DNA of 64,000 nt from Brotaphodocola sp003480315 (GTDB taxonomy: Bacteria; Bacillota; Clostridia; Lachnospirales; Lachnospiraceae): assembly GCF_964246085.1 (NCBI RefSeq), contig NZ_CAXTPD010000013.1; one strand, given 5' to 3'. Positions within the stretch are counted from its first letter, which is position 1. Each line of letters starts with the position of its first letter. Under the pieces are notes generated by a model. The model worked only from the letters and a program-made list of their open reading frames with translations, had not been told where the DNA came from and did no database searches. Both the position numbers and the translations under genes were made by a program. Positions 45,397 through 54,461 of this stretch are shown here, in pieces.

Positions 45397-45510
45397 ACGG
45401 TTAGAATTATTTTTTAAGATTAAAGAGCGAATAAAAGAAAAAAAGAAGCAAAGACAAGCCAATGAAAACAATGGTCCAAAGGAATAGACAACTTTGTGAT
45501 TAAATCGGGT

Positions 45511-45669
45511 ATGGATTTCTATGGGTATAAGTGCTTTCCGAAACTATACGAATCGTATTCTGCACCGTGGTATACAGAAGCATTACTGTATATCGCTGCC
45601 TCGATTTTCGTGATTGTCGTATGTTTTGTGCTCAGAGTAATCATTGGACGAAAGATGAAGAAGAGGTGA
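45511..45669 (+). CDS. Possible small membrane protein or gene remnant
   Basis: A 52-codon frame from ATG 45511 (or 57 from GTG 45496) encoding a polar start (MDFYGYKCFPKLYESYS), one strong hydrophobic helix (ALLYIAASIFVIVVCFVL) and a basic end (GRKMKKR). The stop is 5 bases before the next gene, whose ribosome site overlaps it, as in a real operon. No family recognised. It may be the end of a once longer membrane protein. Confidence 0.45.
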   Translation: MDFYGYKCFPKLYESYSAPWYTEALLYIAASIFVIVVCFVLRVIIGRKMKKR

Positions 45670-45674
45670 GCTAT

Positions 45675-46058
45675 ATGTTTATGCTGTTTGAGTTTATGTT
45701 TCCGATTATTTTCGTAATGGTTTTTGGCATGATCATCTTTCAGTTTGTGGCAGGAATCGGAACATGGCATAAAAACAATCAGTCACCGCGTTTGTCGGTG
45801 AGTGCAACCATCGTCGCAAAGCGTGAAAATATCACACATCATAGCCATGCAAATGCGGGTGACCTGTCTGGAACTCATGGCTACCATTCGACTTCAAGTA
45901 CCAGCTACTATGTCACGTTTCAGGTAGAGAGCGGTGACCGGATGGAACTGCCGGTTTCTGGCAGAGAATATGGAATGCTGGCGGAAGGCGACATTGGGAA
46001 ACTTACGTTTCAGGGAACGAGATATCTGTCATTTGAGCGCGTTATTATCCTGCTTTGA
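45675..46058 (+). CDS. DUF2500-like membrane protein
   Basis: A 127-residue protein: N-terminal membrane segment (about 3-27, LFEFMFPIIFVMVFGMIIFQ), then a domain with SVSATIVAKRENITHH, a His/Ser-rich loop, SYYVTFQVESGDRMELPVSGREYGML and GDIGKLTFQGTRYL, which matches DUF2500. Function unknown. The start at 45675 follows AGAGGTGAG. Just after, in another frame, TTG 46055 opens 24 codons of a membrane-helix-like peptide ending in TAG at 46127-46129. Confidence 0.75.
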   Translation: MFMLFEFMFPIIFVMVFGMIIFQFVAGIGTWHKNNQSPRLSVSATIVAKRENITHHSHANAGDLSGTHGYHSTSSTSYYVTFQVESGDRMELPVSGREYGMLAEGDIGKLTFQGTRYLSFERVIILL

Positions 46059-46153
46059 TTGCAGGCATAATCATTAGTTGCTTTGCGGGAGTGTTCCTTG
46101 CTATCTACTTATATAAAGTACGAAATTAGCTTTTTTTACAATATGATATTAAC

Positions 46154-47206
46154 TTAAATTTCCCGCAATTTCACTACATTTCTTGCACTTCTTCTCCGTT
46201 CATCTTCCAGTGCAGCGTAGTGTTTTTTGGTGGTGTTTACATCGGAATGCCCGAGAACATCTGCTACAAGATAGATATCGCCTGTTTCCCGGTACAGATT
46301 GGTGCCGTAGGTACTGCGCAGCTTGTGCGGGGTGATCTTTTTGAGCGGTGTGACGATATGAGCGTATTTTTTAACTAGATTTTCTACCGAGCGGACATTC
46401 ATGCGTTTGCGCTGCATGGAAAGGAAGAGTGCCTGCTCGCTTCCTTCTTCCGGAATGATTCCAAAGCGTTCATCAAGATAGTCCTGAAGCGCATTTTCTA
46501 CTTCTGACCCGAAATACACCGTTACTTCTTTTCCGCCTTTACGGTGAATATGTATGCCTCCGTTTTTAAAGTCTATATCGTTGATATCGAGACCGACACA
46601 TTCGGAAACGCGGATTCCGGTTCCGAGAAGCAGCGTCAGGAGTGCCAGATCACGAAGCCGTGTACGTTTATGAAAGGCTTTTTGTTTTTCAGTCAGGCCT
46701 TCGCCCTGCTCTACGGCATCCAGAAGAAGGGCTACTTCATCTACATCGAGGCGGATGATTTCTTTTTCGTGCAGCTTTGGGAGCCGGACGAGAGATGCCG
46801 GGTTTGTTGTAAGCTTTTCTGTTCGAAAAAAATAATTATAAAAGCTTTTCAGAGAAGATATTTTACGCATGATACCTCGTTCCTGATTCATAATCTCATG
46901 ATTCTGTTCGTTGAATCGGTATTTCAGGTATTCCATATATTCTTCAAGATCCGTCACCGTGATCTGGTCCAGCTGTTCCAGTTTAAAATCCATTCGTTCC
47001 ATTTTGGCAAAGACAGGATTTTCTTTTTTCAGAAAATCAAAGAAAACAGATAAGTCATAGGCGTAGGCAATCCGGGTCCTTGTAGAGGTGCGCGGTTCAA
47101 TTCCACGGAAAAACTCGGTACAAAATGGAGGAAGCGCCTTCATCATTTCCCTGAGCTTTTTGATATTTTCGATGTCTTTCTGCTGATAATAAGGTATATT
47201 TGCCAT
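46154..47206 (-). CDS. Tyrosine recombinase, XerS-like
   Basis: A 350-residue site-specific recombinase. N-terminal core-binding domain (about 35-145) and C-terminal catalytic domain with Arg in GTGIRVSEC, Lys in HRKGGKEV, His-x-x-Arg in TPHKLRSTY, His in LGHSDV and the nucleophile Tyr in KKHYAA. The length and the long N-terminal lead resemble XerS, the single-recombinase dimer-resolution enzyme of streptococci, more than XerC/XerD. No excisionase or phage gene is adjacent, so a housekeeping role is more likely than an integrase. No clear dif site was found. Confidence 0.85.
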   Translation of the reverse strand: MANIPYYQQKDIENIKKLREMMKALPPFCTEFFRGIEPRTSTRTRIAYAYDLSVFFDFLKKENPVFAKMERMDFKLEQLDQITVTDLEEYMEYLKYRFNEQNHEIMNQERGIMRKISSLKSFYNYFFRTEKLTTNPASLVRLPKLHEKEIIRLDVDEVALLLDAVEQGEGLTEKQKAFHKRTRLRDLALLTLLLGTGIRVSECVGLDINDIDFKNGGIHIHRKGGKEVTVYFGSEVENALQDYLDERFGIIPEEGSEQALFLSMQRKRMNVRSVENLVKKYAHIVTPLKKITPHKLRSTYGTNLYRETGDIYLVADVLGHSDVNTTKKHYAALEDERRRSARNVVKLREI

Positions 47207-47229
47207 GATTGTGTCTCTTTCCGAATTTG

Positions 47230-47994
47230 TTATTTGTGTTTATCAGGGTTTTCCCATCCGGGAAGGTTTCCGTGTGATACTGCATGAAACAGTCGTTCCC
47301 GCACACCAGGTGCCTCCGCATTGATGGAACGGATCAGATTTTTGATTGCTTCGCGATTGGTGTGACCGTCCATCGGACAGGGATTTTTGCAGACCGGAAG
47401 CTGATACTTATTCCGGAAGCCTTTTACATCGGCCTCCGAAACCAGCATCAGCGGCCGAATGACGGTAAGGTCTGTGCGGTCTAAATGGGTAACCGGTGGA
47501 AAGGCATAGAATCGGCCTTCATAGAGAAGAGACATCATTGCAGTTTCGATGATGTCATCCTTATGGTGGGCATAAGCGATTTTATTGCATCCAAGTTCCA
47601 TGGCTTTCTGGTTTAGCGCGCCTTTTCTCATCTTTGCGCAGAGAGAGCATGGATTTGTTTCTTTGCGGATGTCGAAGAGGATTTTTCCAATCTCGGTGGT
47701 CACAACCTCGTAAGGAATATGAAAGCTGCTGCAAAGCTCTTGAATCGGTCTGAGATTCATCGGTTCCAGTCCAAGATCTACGGTAATTGCAGATAATCTA
47801 AATGGGATCGGATAGAATTTCTGAAGACTGGCGAGACCATACAGCAAGGTGAGACTGTCTTTGCCGCCGGAGATTCCTATTGCTATGTGATCTTCCGCTT
47901 CAATCATATGATATTGGTCGATGGCCTGACGCAGCAGGCTGAGTAGTTTCTGAAGTTTCATCTTTTTTATACGAGGATCCTTTCTGTAAAACAT
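47230..47994 (-). CDS. tRNA 2-thiocytidine biosynthesis protein TtcA-like
   Basis: A 254-residue PP-loop ATPase with SGGKDSLTLLYG and the cysteine pair in NPCSLCAKMR (CxxC) that holds the Fe-S cluster, plus a third Cys in NPCPMDGH. TtcA proteins thiolate cytidine 32 of some tRNAs. The gene directly precedes the recombinase gene (23-base gap). The start may instead be ATG 47961, which begins MKLQKLL as in relatives; neither has a strong ribosome site. Confidence 0.88.
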   Translation of the reverse strand: MFYRKDPRIKKMKLQKLLSLLRQAIDQYHMIEAEDHIAIGISGGKDSLTLLYGLASLQKFYPIPFRLSAITVDLGLEPMNLRPIQELCSSFHIPYEVVTTEIGKILFDIRKETNPCSLCAKMRKGALNQKAMELGCNKIAYAHHKDDIIETAMMSLLYEGRFYAFPPVTHLDRTDLTVIRPLMLVSEADVKGFRNKYQLPVCKNPCPMDGHTNREAIKNLIRSINAEAPGVRERLFHAVSHGNLPGWENPDKHK

Positions 47995-48073
47995 AAGTTT
48001 ATCTTACCACAAAAATGCTTCTGCGTCATACTTATATTTATTGAGCAATGTTTCTCATCTAACGAATATGAAA

Positions 48074-48102
48074 TTGACAATCGAAGTTCTACTCTCTATA
48101 CT
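48074..48102 (+). promoter_or_regulatory. Consensus promoter of the large surface-protein gene
   Basis: Perfect TTGACA, 17 bases, TATACT. The start codon is about 70 bases downstream. Confidence 0.88.
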
Positions 48103-48170
48103 AAATCCATTATCAAAGTTAGCGCATGCTAATTTGTGAGATGAAATTGCGTAACGGAAGGGGAAGAAAA

Positions 48171-51100
48171 ATGAGAACACGCAAGATTCAAAAACAGGCG
48201 TTTGCTGTATGCCTGGCTATTATGACTGCAGCACAGACGATGACTGGTTATGGTGCGACAATTACAGCTGGGGCGGCACCGGATCATGGAAGCTGGGTCC
48301 GTGAAGGTCAGAACTGGAAATATCAGGCAGCAGATGGAAGCTTTGCGAAGGGCTGGATCCATACGGCATCCGGCTGGTATTATTTGGATCCGGATACCGG
48401 AGTTATGAAAACAGGAAAAACTGTTATTGATGGAAAACAATACTATTTTGATCAGCAATCCGATGGTCTTGAGGGAAGAATGCATACCGGATGGATCAAA
48501 GATGAGGAAGGCGCCTGGTATTTCTACAGTACGAATGCAGATGTAACCGAGGGTGCTATGGTATCCGGATGGCAGTGGATTGATGGCAGATGTTATTATT
48601 TTGAACCGGAATCCGGTGAGCACCCGGGAAAAATGTTTAAGGATGGAACAACTCCTGACGGCTATCAGGTAAATCAGGATGGAGCATGGCTGGATGAAGA
48701 CGGCAAGGTTCAGGAACGACCGGGACAGGGATATGCAGGGATGAGCGGACAAAACAGAGCCTCCGGCAGTACGCAGACAAGCAGTGGCGGTTCTTCAGGC
48801 GGTGGATCCGGCAGCAGCTCTAGTGGGTCCGGCACCGGTTCTAGTGGATCCGGCAGCAGCTCTAATGGGTCCGGCAGCGGTGCAGGCACTTCTTCCGGAA
48901 ATACGAACAGCAGTCCATCATCTCCTGGTACTTCAAATGGACAGGATGAACAGCAAAGTTCACTTCTGCTGGAAAGCCAGACCAGAGTAGTAGATCTTGG
49001 ATGGAGCCAATACGTGTCAGTTGCTTTCGCAAAAGGATATTCTCTGAATAACTGCAGAGTTATGATCGATGGAGTTGATGTCACCGAGGCAATGACTCCG
49101 GTGGATACGGACGGCACTATTGCAAAATGGGAGCTGACTGTTTTAAATCCCGGCAGCATTACTGCGATGGATCAGGAAGGTCATACACAGACAGTGTCCC
49201 TTGGAGGCAGTCAGAATGGTTCTGGCACGATTCAGGTGAGAAAGCATACAGCACCTGCAGCATTTCTTGCGCATGGATCTGTTAATGTATGGGATTATCA
49301 GTTGACCAATTATGACGATCATGGTCAGGTTCGTGTGAAACCGTCAACAACAACTTTTTCGCTCGGACAGAAAAAGGATGAGATCCGGTATTACGCGCCG
49401 AAAGCGGAATTGAAGGACGATGAGACAGCAGATAATGTATATCATGTCAGTGGCGAAGCCATTGTGATGTTTAATTATACATCTGAGGCAGATAAACAGT
49501 GGTTTGACAGTATTTGTGATGTGGATCTTGTTTCCGGAAGCGGAAATAAAAATACGATCAATGCGGATCTGGCGTGGAACAGCGATCTTGTGGATCACCA
49601 CGGAAAAACAGTTGGTCAGATCACGGTGCCGCTTGGACAGACGAACTTTTATTCCAATGGCTTGTATTATCTTCGTGTAAAATCGGGAAATACGGCTACG
49701 CTGATTCCAATCGAGGTTGTAAACGGCACGGCGCCTTCTATGATCTTAAGTGAAGCCGGTGCGATCGTCAGCGGAAAAAATCTTCATTTTACGGTTCAGA
49801 ATATGACGTATGGAGCAACAATGCCGGTGAATCGTGTTGAGCTGACACGCCCGGACGGAACTACTGAAGAACTGGAAAAGATTCGTGACTGGTATCTGAT
49901 CGGCGACAGCTTCGTCCTTTATAACGATGAATCCGCTGCGGACGGCAGAAATAACATTCCGGATCCGGGTCAATATACCATCATAGTTCACGCTACCGGA
50001 TTTAAGGATATGTCTTATACCTTCACGGTATCTGATGCTGCAAGCGCGACAAGGGAAGAAGCACAGGCAGCATATACACTGGCTGCGGTAGATGCAATTT
50101 CCAGTGCAACGGTCAGCGGCGGAAGCAGCAGCGGCAGTTCTGACGGATCAGACGGCGGAAGCACTACGATGACTGCTGATCTGCTTTTTGATGCTGATCT
50201 TCTCGCAAATGCGCTGATTTTAAGCAAGCTCCAGGTTGAAAATGAAGCTGCCGATGCAATTGCAGATCGCTGGTTATTCGATATGTCCGGCTACGATGCT
50301 GTTATTGGTGAGGACAGCACAACTTTTTACAGTTTTGATGCATATCGGGATGCAGTGGAGAAGGCCAAGAATGCCGGATCTTATTTAAGCTTTGCAGATT
50401 ATTTAGCAGCAGGAAATGCAGAAACGACTGCAAACCGTCCTTATGCAGTGAAATATGTATTGGAAGATAACCTGCTTGGTGAGACACAGATGAATGGCAA
50501 TTACCTTGGAAAAGAGGCTCCTGCGATTCATTTGACAGATGAGACTGGAAATACGATCACAGAAATCAAAGAGGGAACGGATGTTTATCTTTCCTGTGAA
50601 GATCTTGCTTATCTTCAGACTGTTGCGGACGAGGCGAAGCTCTATGTTAATGGAGATTATCAGGAGCTTTCCAACACGAAATATACATTAACGGAAAATG
50701 GTCTCTTATTACAGCTGGATGCAGATGTGTTCCGTCTTGAAAATGGAAGCAATACACTTGTGATCAAGTTGGATGGCTATCAGGATAATACCGTTTCGGT
50801 ACCGGTTGTAAAGGATAAAAAGGATGTTCGGCTGTCTGTAAATGAGGATCTGAAAGTTGGCGATGCAGTAATCCTTACAAATGATGCAGATGAAAGCGGA
50901 GATATCTGGAAGTATATCACGAAGGTGTCATTGAAAAAACCAGACGGAACCGTGAAAAGCATTCTTCCGGATGGTCAGGAGAGTATCTCGGAAAAAGTGG
51001 GTTACAGCATCAGTGAGGAACAGGAAAATCAGCTGATTCTTGGAAAAGATCTGTTTGACACGGATGGTGAATATGAAGTAACAATTGAAGCTGCATATTA

Positions 51101-52535
51101 TGAAAAACAGACGATCACCTTTGAAATTTCAAAAGAAGACCAGACAGATCCGGGTGAAACAAATCCGGATGAAGTGAAGGAGCCACCGGCAGCAGTAGAT
51201 GGGGAAGACAGTTGGAATATGGGAGCATATACCTTCCAGTTTGGCACAGCTTCCAGTGACTGGATCAAAAATATCAGTAATGTAAGCGTCAATGGTCAGT
51301 CATACGAAAAAGGAAGCTATGTTTATGGCTATGCCCAGTATACGATTTCAGAGACCGATGGTTTTGTTAAGCTCGGAAATAAGAAAATCACAGAAGATAA
51401 AAATGAAATTGTGATTTCGGCAGCAGGATACGAGGATCTGATCTTCTATGTTGACAAAACAGGAAAACTGGTAGATGAAACAGAAAATCCGGATACAGAA
51501 AACAAGGAAACGCTTGCAGGCCCTGTTGAAACCAAGGATATCACCGATGGATTCGGACTTGTGTTTGATGATGCAGAGTGGTTTGACAAGATCACTTCTG
51601 TTACTGTTAATGAAACTGAGTACACAAAAGCTGATTATGATTTAAACAGTAATGAATATCGCACAAGCTGGATCCTGAAACAGATCTCATTAAGCAATTC
51701 TGCTTTTGAGAATTCTGAGAAAAACGAAATTGTCATTGAGGCGGAGGGTTATGAATCTCTGACTGTGACGATCATGCTGGATCAGAATGGAAAGATTTCC
51801 GACGGTTCGAACGGTGATATCGGAAACGAAGACGGTGAGGAAAAAGCAGCGCCGGAAGTCAGTGCCAATGCAAAAGGAAAATGGGATGACTATTATACAG
51901 TAAGATTAAGCGGTGAAGAATTAGATGACTGGTTTGCTGCTATGAAATCAATCACCATAAATGACACGGAACTTACCGCAGTTTCTTATTCCTGGGATCT
52001 GGATCAGAATAAATATCTTCTTAAACCAAATGATCGCGAGATTCGCATTGGTAAGAATTCCCTTACTGAGAGTCAGAACGAAATCGTAATTTCAGCAGAT
52101 GGTTATGAAGATCTGATCTTCATTCTTGATAGTGATGGAGCACTCATTGCTGAAGAAGATTCAGAGGCAGCAATCATGTTGGTCTCTGACGAGGAAGAAG
52201 CAGAAGATGATGATCGGATTCTTGACAAAGATACGATAATTTCTGATGACAGCGATGAAAAAGCCAAAGACCAGGACAGACTGGATTCTGTTGAAGGCAA
52301 CGATGCGGAACTTGAAAAGAAACAGACAGATGCTGCAGAATCGAAGGATACAAATGATAGTGCATCAAATCAGCTGACAAATGATAGCGATGCGAAGGAA
52401 GATACGGAGGAAGTCAAGAAAAACACGTTAGTGGATGATGACGCCTCCTCAGAAGCAGCCCAGAATCCGGATACGGAAGACAACAAAGATACAGTGGCAA
52501 TCACCGAGGATAAAGCAGAAGAGCAGGAAGTATAG
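48171..52535 (+). CDS. Large secreted wall-binding protein with Shr haemoglobin-interacting-like (DUF1533) repeats
   Basis: A 1454-residue secreted protein. Signal peptide (about 1-34), then choline-binding-type cell-wall repeats (about 40-185; SFAKGWIHTASGWYYL, GKQYYFD, HTGWIKDEEGAWYF), a Gly/Ser-rich linker (about 195-265), then a long beta-rich region. At least six copies end in a shared motif of the type NEIVISADGYEDLIF: near 49970, 50750, 51070, 51405, 51725 and 52080. This matches the Shr-type haemoglobin-interacting domain (PF07550). The last 110 or so residues are extremely acidic with no LPXTG anchor. So it should be held by the N-terminal repeats, and its role could be haem or host-ligand binding. 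Confidence 0.85.
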   Translation: MRTRKIQKQAFAVCLAIMTAAQTMTGYGATITAGAAPDHGSWVREGQNWKYQAADGSFAKGWIHTASGWYYLDPDTGVMKTGKTVIDGKQYYFDQQSDGLEGRMHTGWIKDEEGAWYFYSTNADVTEGAMVSGWQWIDGRCYYFEPESGEHPGKMFKDGTTPDGYQVNQDGAWLDEDGKVQERPGQGYAGMSGQNRASGSTQTSSGGSSGGGSGSSSSGSGTGSSGSGSSSNGSGSGAGTSSGNTNSSPSSPGTSNGQDEQQSSLLLESQTRVVDLGWSQYVSVAFAKGYSLNNCRVMIDGVDVTEAMTPVDTDGTIAKWELTVLNPGSITAMDQEGHTQTVSLGGSQNGSGTIQVRKHTAPAAFLAHGSVNVWDYQLTNYDDHGQVRVKPSTTTFSLGQKKDEIRYYAPKAELKDDETADNVYHVSGEAIVMFNYTSEADKQWFDSICDVDLVSGSGNKNTINADLAWNSDLVDHHGKTVGQITVPLGQTNFYSNGLYYLRVKSGNTATLIPIEVVNGTAPSMILSEAGAIVSGKNLHFTVQNMTYGATMPVNRVELTRPDGTTEELEKIRDWYLIGDSFVLYNDESAADGRNNIPDPGQYTIIVHATGFKDMSYTFTVSDAASATREEAQAAYTLAAVDAISSATVSGGSSSGSSDGSDGGSTTMTADLLFDADLLANALILSKLQVENEAADAIADRWLFDMSGYDAVIGEDSTTFYSFDAYRDAVEKAKNAGSYLSFADYLAAGNAETTANRPYAVKYVLEDNLLGETQMNGNYLGKEAPAIHLTDETGNTITEIKEGTDVYLSCEDLAYLQTVADEAKLYVNGDYQELSNTKYTLTENGLLLQLDADVFRLENGSNTLVIKLDGYQDNTVSVPVVKDKKDVRLSVNEDLKVGDAVILTNDADESGDIWKYITKVSLKKPDGTVKSILPDGQESISEKVGYSISEEQENQLILGKDLFDTDGEYEVTIEAAYYEKQTITFEISKEDQTDPGETNPDEVKEPPAAVDGEDSWNMGAYTFQFGTASSDWIKNISNVSVNGQSYEKGSYVYGYAQYTISETDGFVKLGNKKITEDKNEIVISAAGYEDLIFYVDKTGKLVDETENPDTENKETLAGPVETKDITDGFGLVFDDAEWFDKITSVTVNETEYTKADYDLNSNEYRTSWILKQISLSNSAFENSEKNEIVIEAEGYESLTVTIMLDQNGKISDGSNGDIGNEDGEEKAAPEVSANAKGKWDDYYTVRLSGEELDDWFAAMKSITINDTELTAVSYSWDLDQNKYLLKPNDREIRIGKNSLTESQNEIVISADGYEDLIFILDSDGALIAEEDSEAAIMLVSDEEEAEDDDRILDKDTIISDDSDEKAKDQDRLDSVEGNDAELEKKQTDAAESKDTNDSASNQLTNDSDAKEDTEEVKKNTLVDDDASSEAAQNPDTEDNKDTVAITEDKAEEQEV
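48786..48890 (+). repeat. Gly/Ser linker-coding DNA repeat
   Basis: Imperfect tandem copies of about 30 bases built on GGATCCGGCAGCAGCTCTA and close variants (copies start near 48803, 48845 and 48875). They encode the GSGSSSSGSG linker. Such repeats can change copy number by slippage. Confidence 0.65.
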
Positions 52536-52561
52536 TATGATGCTCTGATGTTTCGGAAAAC

Positions 52562-52596
52562 GGAGTGTATGACTTATAATATGGGTTATACACTCC
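52562..52596 (+). terminator. Hairpin after the surface-protein gene
   Basis: GGAGTGTATGAC / GTTATACACTCC stem (one mismatch) with an 11-base loop, 27 bases after the stop. There is no T-run, so it is a weak or Rho-dependent terminator at best, or it stabilises the mRNA. Confidence 0.5.
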
Positions 52597-53055
52597 ATTC
52601 ATACCAACACCCACACCAATAATCATCACAGAACCTCGCACAAGCCCTTACAAAGCTATCTGGCAATATCTAAGCCCTGGATTTGCACGCTACGATTCAT
52701 GGCGGTAAAATGGCGGTTTACCGAAGGGAATGCCGTGATAGGCTCGGCAAAGCCGCAAGGCTCTGGTGGCGGTACGCCATGGGAGCCTTGTCAGCCTTGG
52801 TCATCGCGGCATTGGGTTCATTCGGTCAACGGCTATTTTGCAGCCATGCACCCAAACGTACCAACCACCACCATAATCACACAGATTTCCTTTCCACAGT
52901 CACACACAATCTTAATCCATTGTTTAACGAAAGTGAAACGGTAGTTGGGAATAGAACAGGTTGAAAAACTTCGTGCATAGGACGAAACACCGTATCTATA
53001 TCCAAACCGCACAACTATTCGTTAAACTATTCTTTCGCGAATAGTTGGAAACAAC
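52597..53055. other. Unassigned region with inverted repeat
   Basis: About 460 bases with no supportable gene. Two overlapping open frames (52683-52964 and 52699-52944) lack ribosome sites and show no family. Base composition differs from the flanks (GC-rich and repetitive at 52690-52840; AT-rich after). A perfect inverted repeat CAACTATTCG / CGAATAGTTG sits at 53012-53021 and 53038-53047. It may be a scar of a lost element. Confidence 0.5.
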
Positions 53056-53104
53056 AAAGGAACACTGCTGTTCAGGCCATGCGGCTGGCGGCGTGTTCCT
53101 TTTT
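53056..53104 (-). terminator. Terminator of the AbgT-peptidase-amidohydrolase operon
   Basis: AAAGGAACAC / GTGTTCCTTT stem enclosing a GC-rich loop that folds further (CTGTTCAGGCC, GGCTGGCGGC). T-rich on both sides, so usable from both strands; the minus strand reads CCTTTGTTGTTT after the stem. Confidence 0.75.
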
Positions 53105-53133
53105 ATTATACTCCTTTTTGCGTATGCTATATG

Positions 53134-54402
53134 CTATTCCAGACAGCTTTCCGTGTCGTATACCTTTCCCTCTTTCATTACAAATGCGCAGTCCAGCAAT
53201 GCTCTCGTGTCGTGCATGAGATCCCGTTTCCATGCAGAAATATCGGCATATTTTCCCGGCTCTATGGTTCCGATTTTATCGGATAACTGTAATATATCCG
53301 CATTGACGGATGTCGCGGCCTTTAATGCAGCAAACGGATCCATTCCGCTGTTTAACCAGGCTTCGTATTCATAACCGCTTTCATAATTCTGGTGATTTGC
53401 CACAAAATCGGTTCCATAGCCCAGTTTGATCTTACTGCTGCAGATTACTTCCCGTCCTGCCTGAAGCGCATCCTTATACAGTTCCAGCTTCCGGCGGAAT
53501 TCCGGCTGTTTTTTCTTGATTTCTTCCGGATCATAATGAACCGCTTCCTCGTATGGACAGAAGGTCGGGACCAGGTACAGGCCCTTTTCTTCGATGAGCT
53601 GCGCGGTTTCCCGGTTCATCAGGCTTCCGTGCTCCATGCCGTCGATGCCGAAGGCAATCAGCTTCTGCATCAGCTCATTCGTGTATACATGAGCCGTCAC
53701 GGTTTTTCCAAGGGCATGGGCTGTATCCATGATGGCCTTTAATTCCTCATCGTTGAGCTGCTGCTGGATCGGCGTATCATAAGGAGTGAAGAAACCGCCT
53801 GTGGCCATGATCTTCAAAAAATCTGAGCCGTATTTTACCTGTTCCCGCACGGCATTGACAAAATAGTCTTTTCCGGCACCCAGAGTCAGGCGTTCCTGCT
53901 GAAGCTTCTGGGATAACAGCGGATTTCTGGCAAAGCCCTGGCTGAGATCTCCGTGGCTTCCGGCAGAACAGAGAAACATCGGTGCTGCCACAATGCGGCT
54001 TCCCGGAAAATATCCCTGCTCAATGGCCCGTTTTACATCCAGGACTCCGTATCCATTGCTGGTAATGCCGCCCACGTGGCGCACAGTGGTAAATCCTCTG
54101 CACAGTGCCTTTTCCGCGCAGCGCGCGATTGCCAGAGTTTTGGCTTCCTCACTCTGGGTGTATACTTCCTCCCGCACCGTATGCCAGTCAAAATAATCCA
54201 TATGCATGTGGGCATCAATCATTCCCGGAGTCACCTGACAGTCACTGAGATCAATGATATCCGCACCTTCCGGCACGGAAACTTCACTGTCAACTTCCGC
54301 AATGAGATGATCTTCTACCAGAATACTCTGGCCGCTCTTCCATTCCTGCGTCACGCCGTCATAAAGACGCCCGCACCGCAGAACCTGGTATTTTTTATTC
54401 AT
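53134..54402 (-). CDS. Metal-dependent amidohydrolase (prolidase/imidazolonepropionase-like)
   Basis: A 422-residue amidohydrolase. Metal ligands are visible: HxH in PGMIDAHMHMD, a carboxylated Lys in FLKIMATGG, His in TAHVYTNE, His in GMEHGSL and Asp in LGYGTDF. The closest known relatives act on peptide-like bonds such as Xaa-Pro (Sgx9260-type). No signal peptide, so cytoplasmic. It is the last gene of the operon, 59 bases after the S9 peptidase. Substrate inferred from context as a dipeptide or acyl-amino acid. Confidence 0.88.
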   Translation of the reverse strand: MNKKYQVLRCGRLYDGVTQEWKSGQSILVEDHLIAEVDSEVSVPEGADIIDLSDCQVTPGMIDAHMHMDYFDWHTVREEVYTQSEEAKTLAIARCAEKALCRGFTTVRHVGGITSNGYGVLDVKRAIEQGYFPGSRIVAAPMFLCSAGSHGDLSQGFARNPLLSQKLQQERLTLGAGKDYFVNAVREQVKYGSDFLKIMATGGFFTPYDTPIQQQLNDEELKAIMDTAHALGKTVTAHVYTNELMQKLIAFGIDGMEHGSLMNRETAQLIEEKGLYLVPTFCPYEEAVHYDPEEIKKKQPEFRRKLELYKDALQAGREVICSSKIKLGYGTDFVANHQNYESGYEYEAWLNSGMDPFAALKAATSVNADILQLSDKIGTIEPGKYADISAWKRDLMHDTRALLDCAFVMKEGKVYDTESCLE

Positions 54403-54461
54403 ACTGTTTGAACTCCTTCACCGCGTTTATTCATAACTGTTCAGTACCCTCACAGTTACGT

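Noticed and set aside
46090..46153. Possible dif-like site (TACTTATATAAAGTA) next to the XerS-like recombinase gene
   Set aside because: Only a short 5-base-arm palindrome; a dif site needs about 11-base arms and a 6-base centre, and it is at the 3' end of the gene, whereas the streptococcal dif site lies upstream of xerS.
46154..47206. Tyrosine recombinase as the integrase of a genomic island
   Set aside because: No excisionase, phage, conjugation genes or att repeats seen nearby, and the sequence resembles housekeeping XerS more than integrases.
52683..52964. Two overlapping open frames of 81-93 codons after the surface-protein gene
   Set aside because: No ribosome site before either ATG, no recognisable family, odd residue composition, and they overlap each other in different frames.
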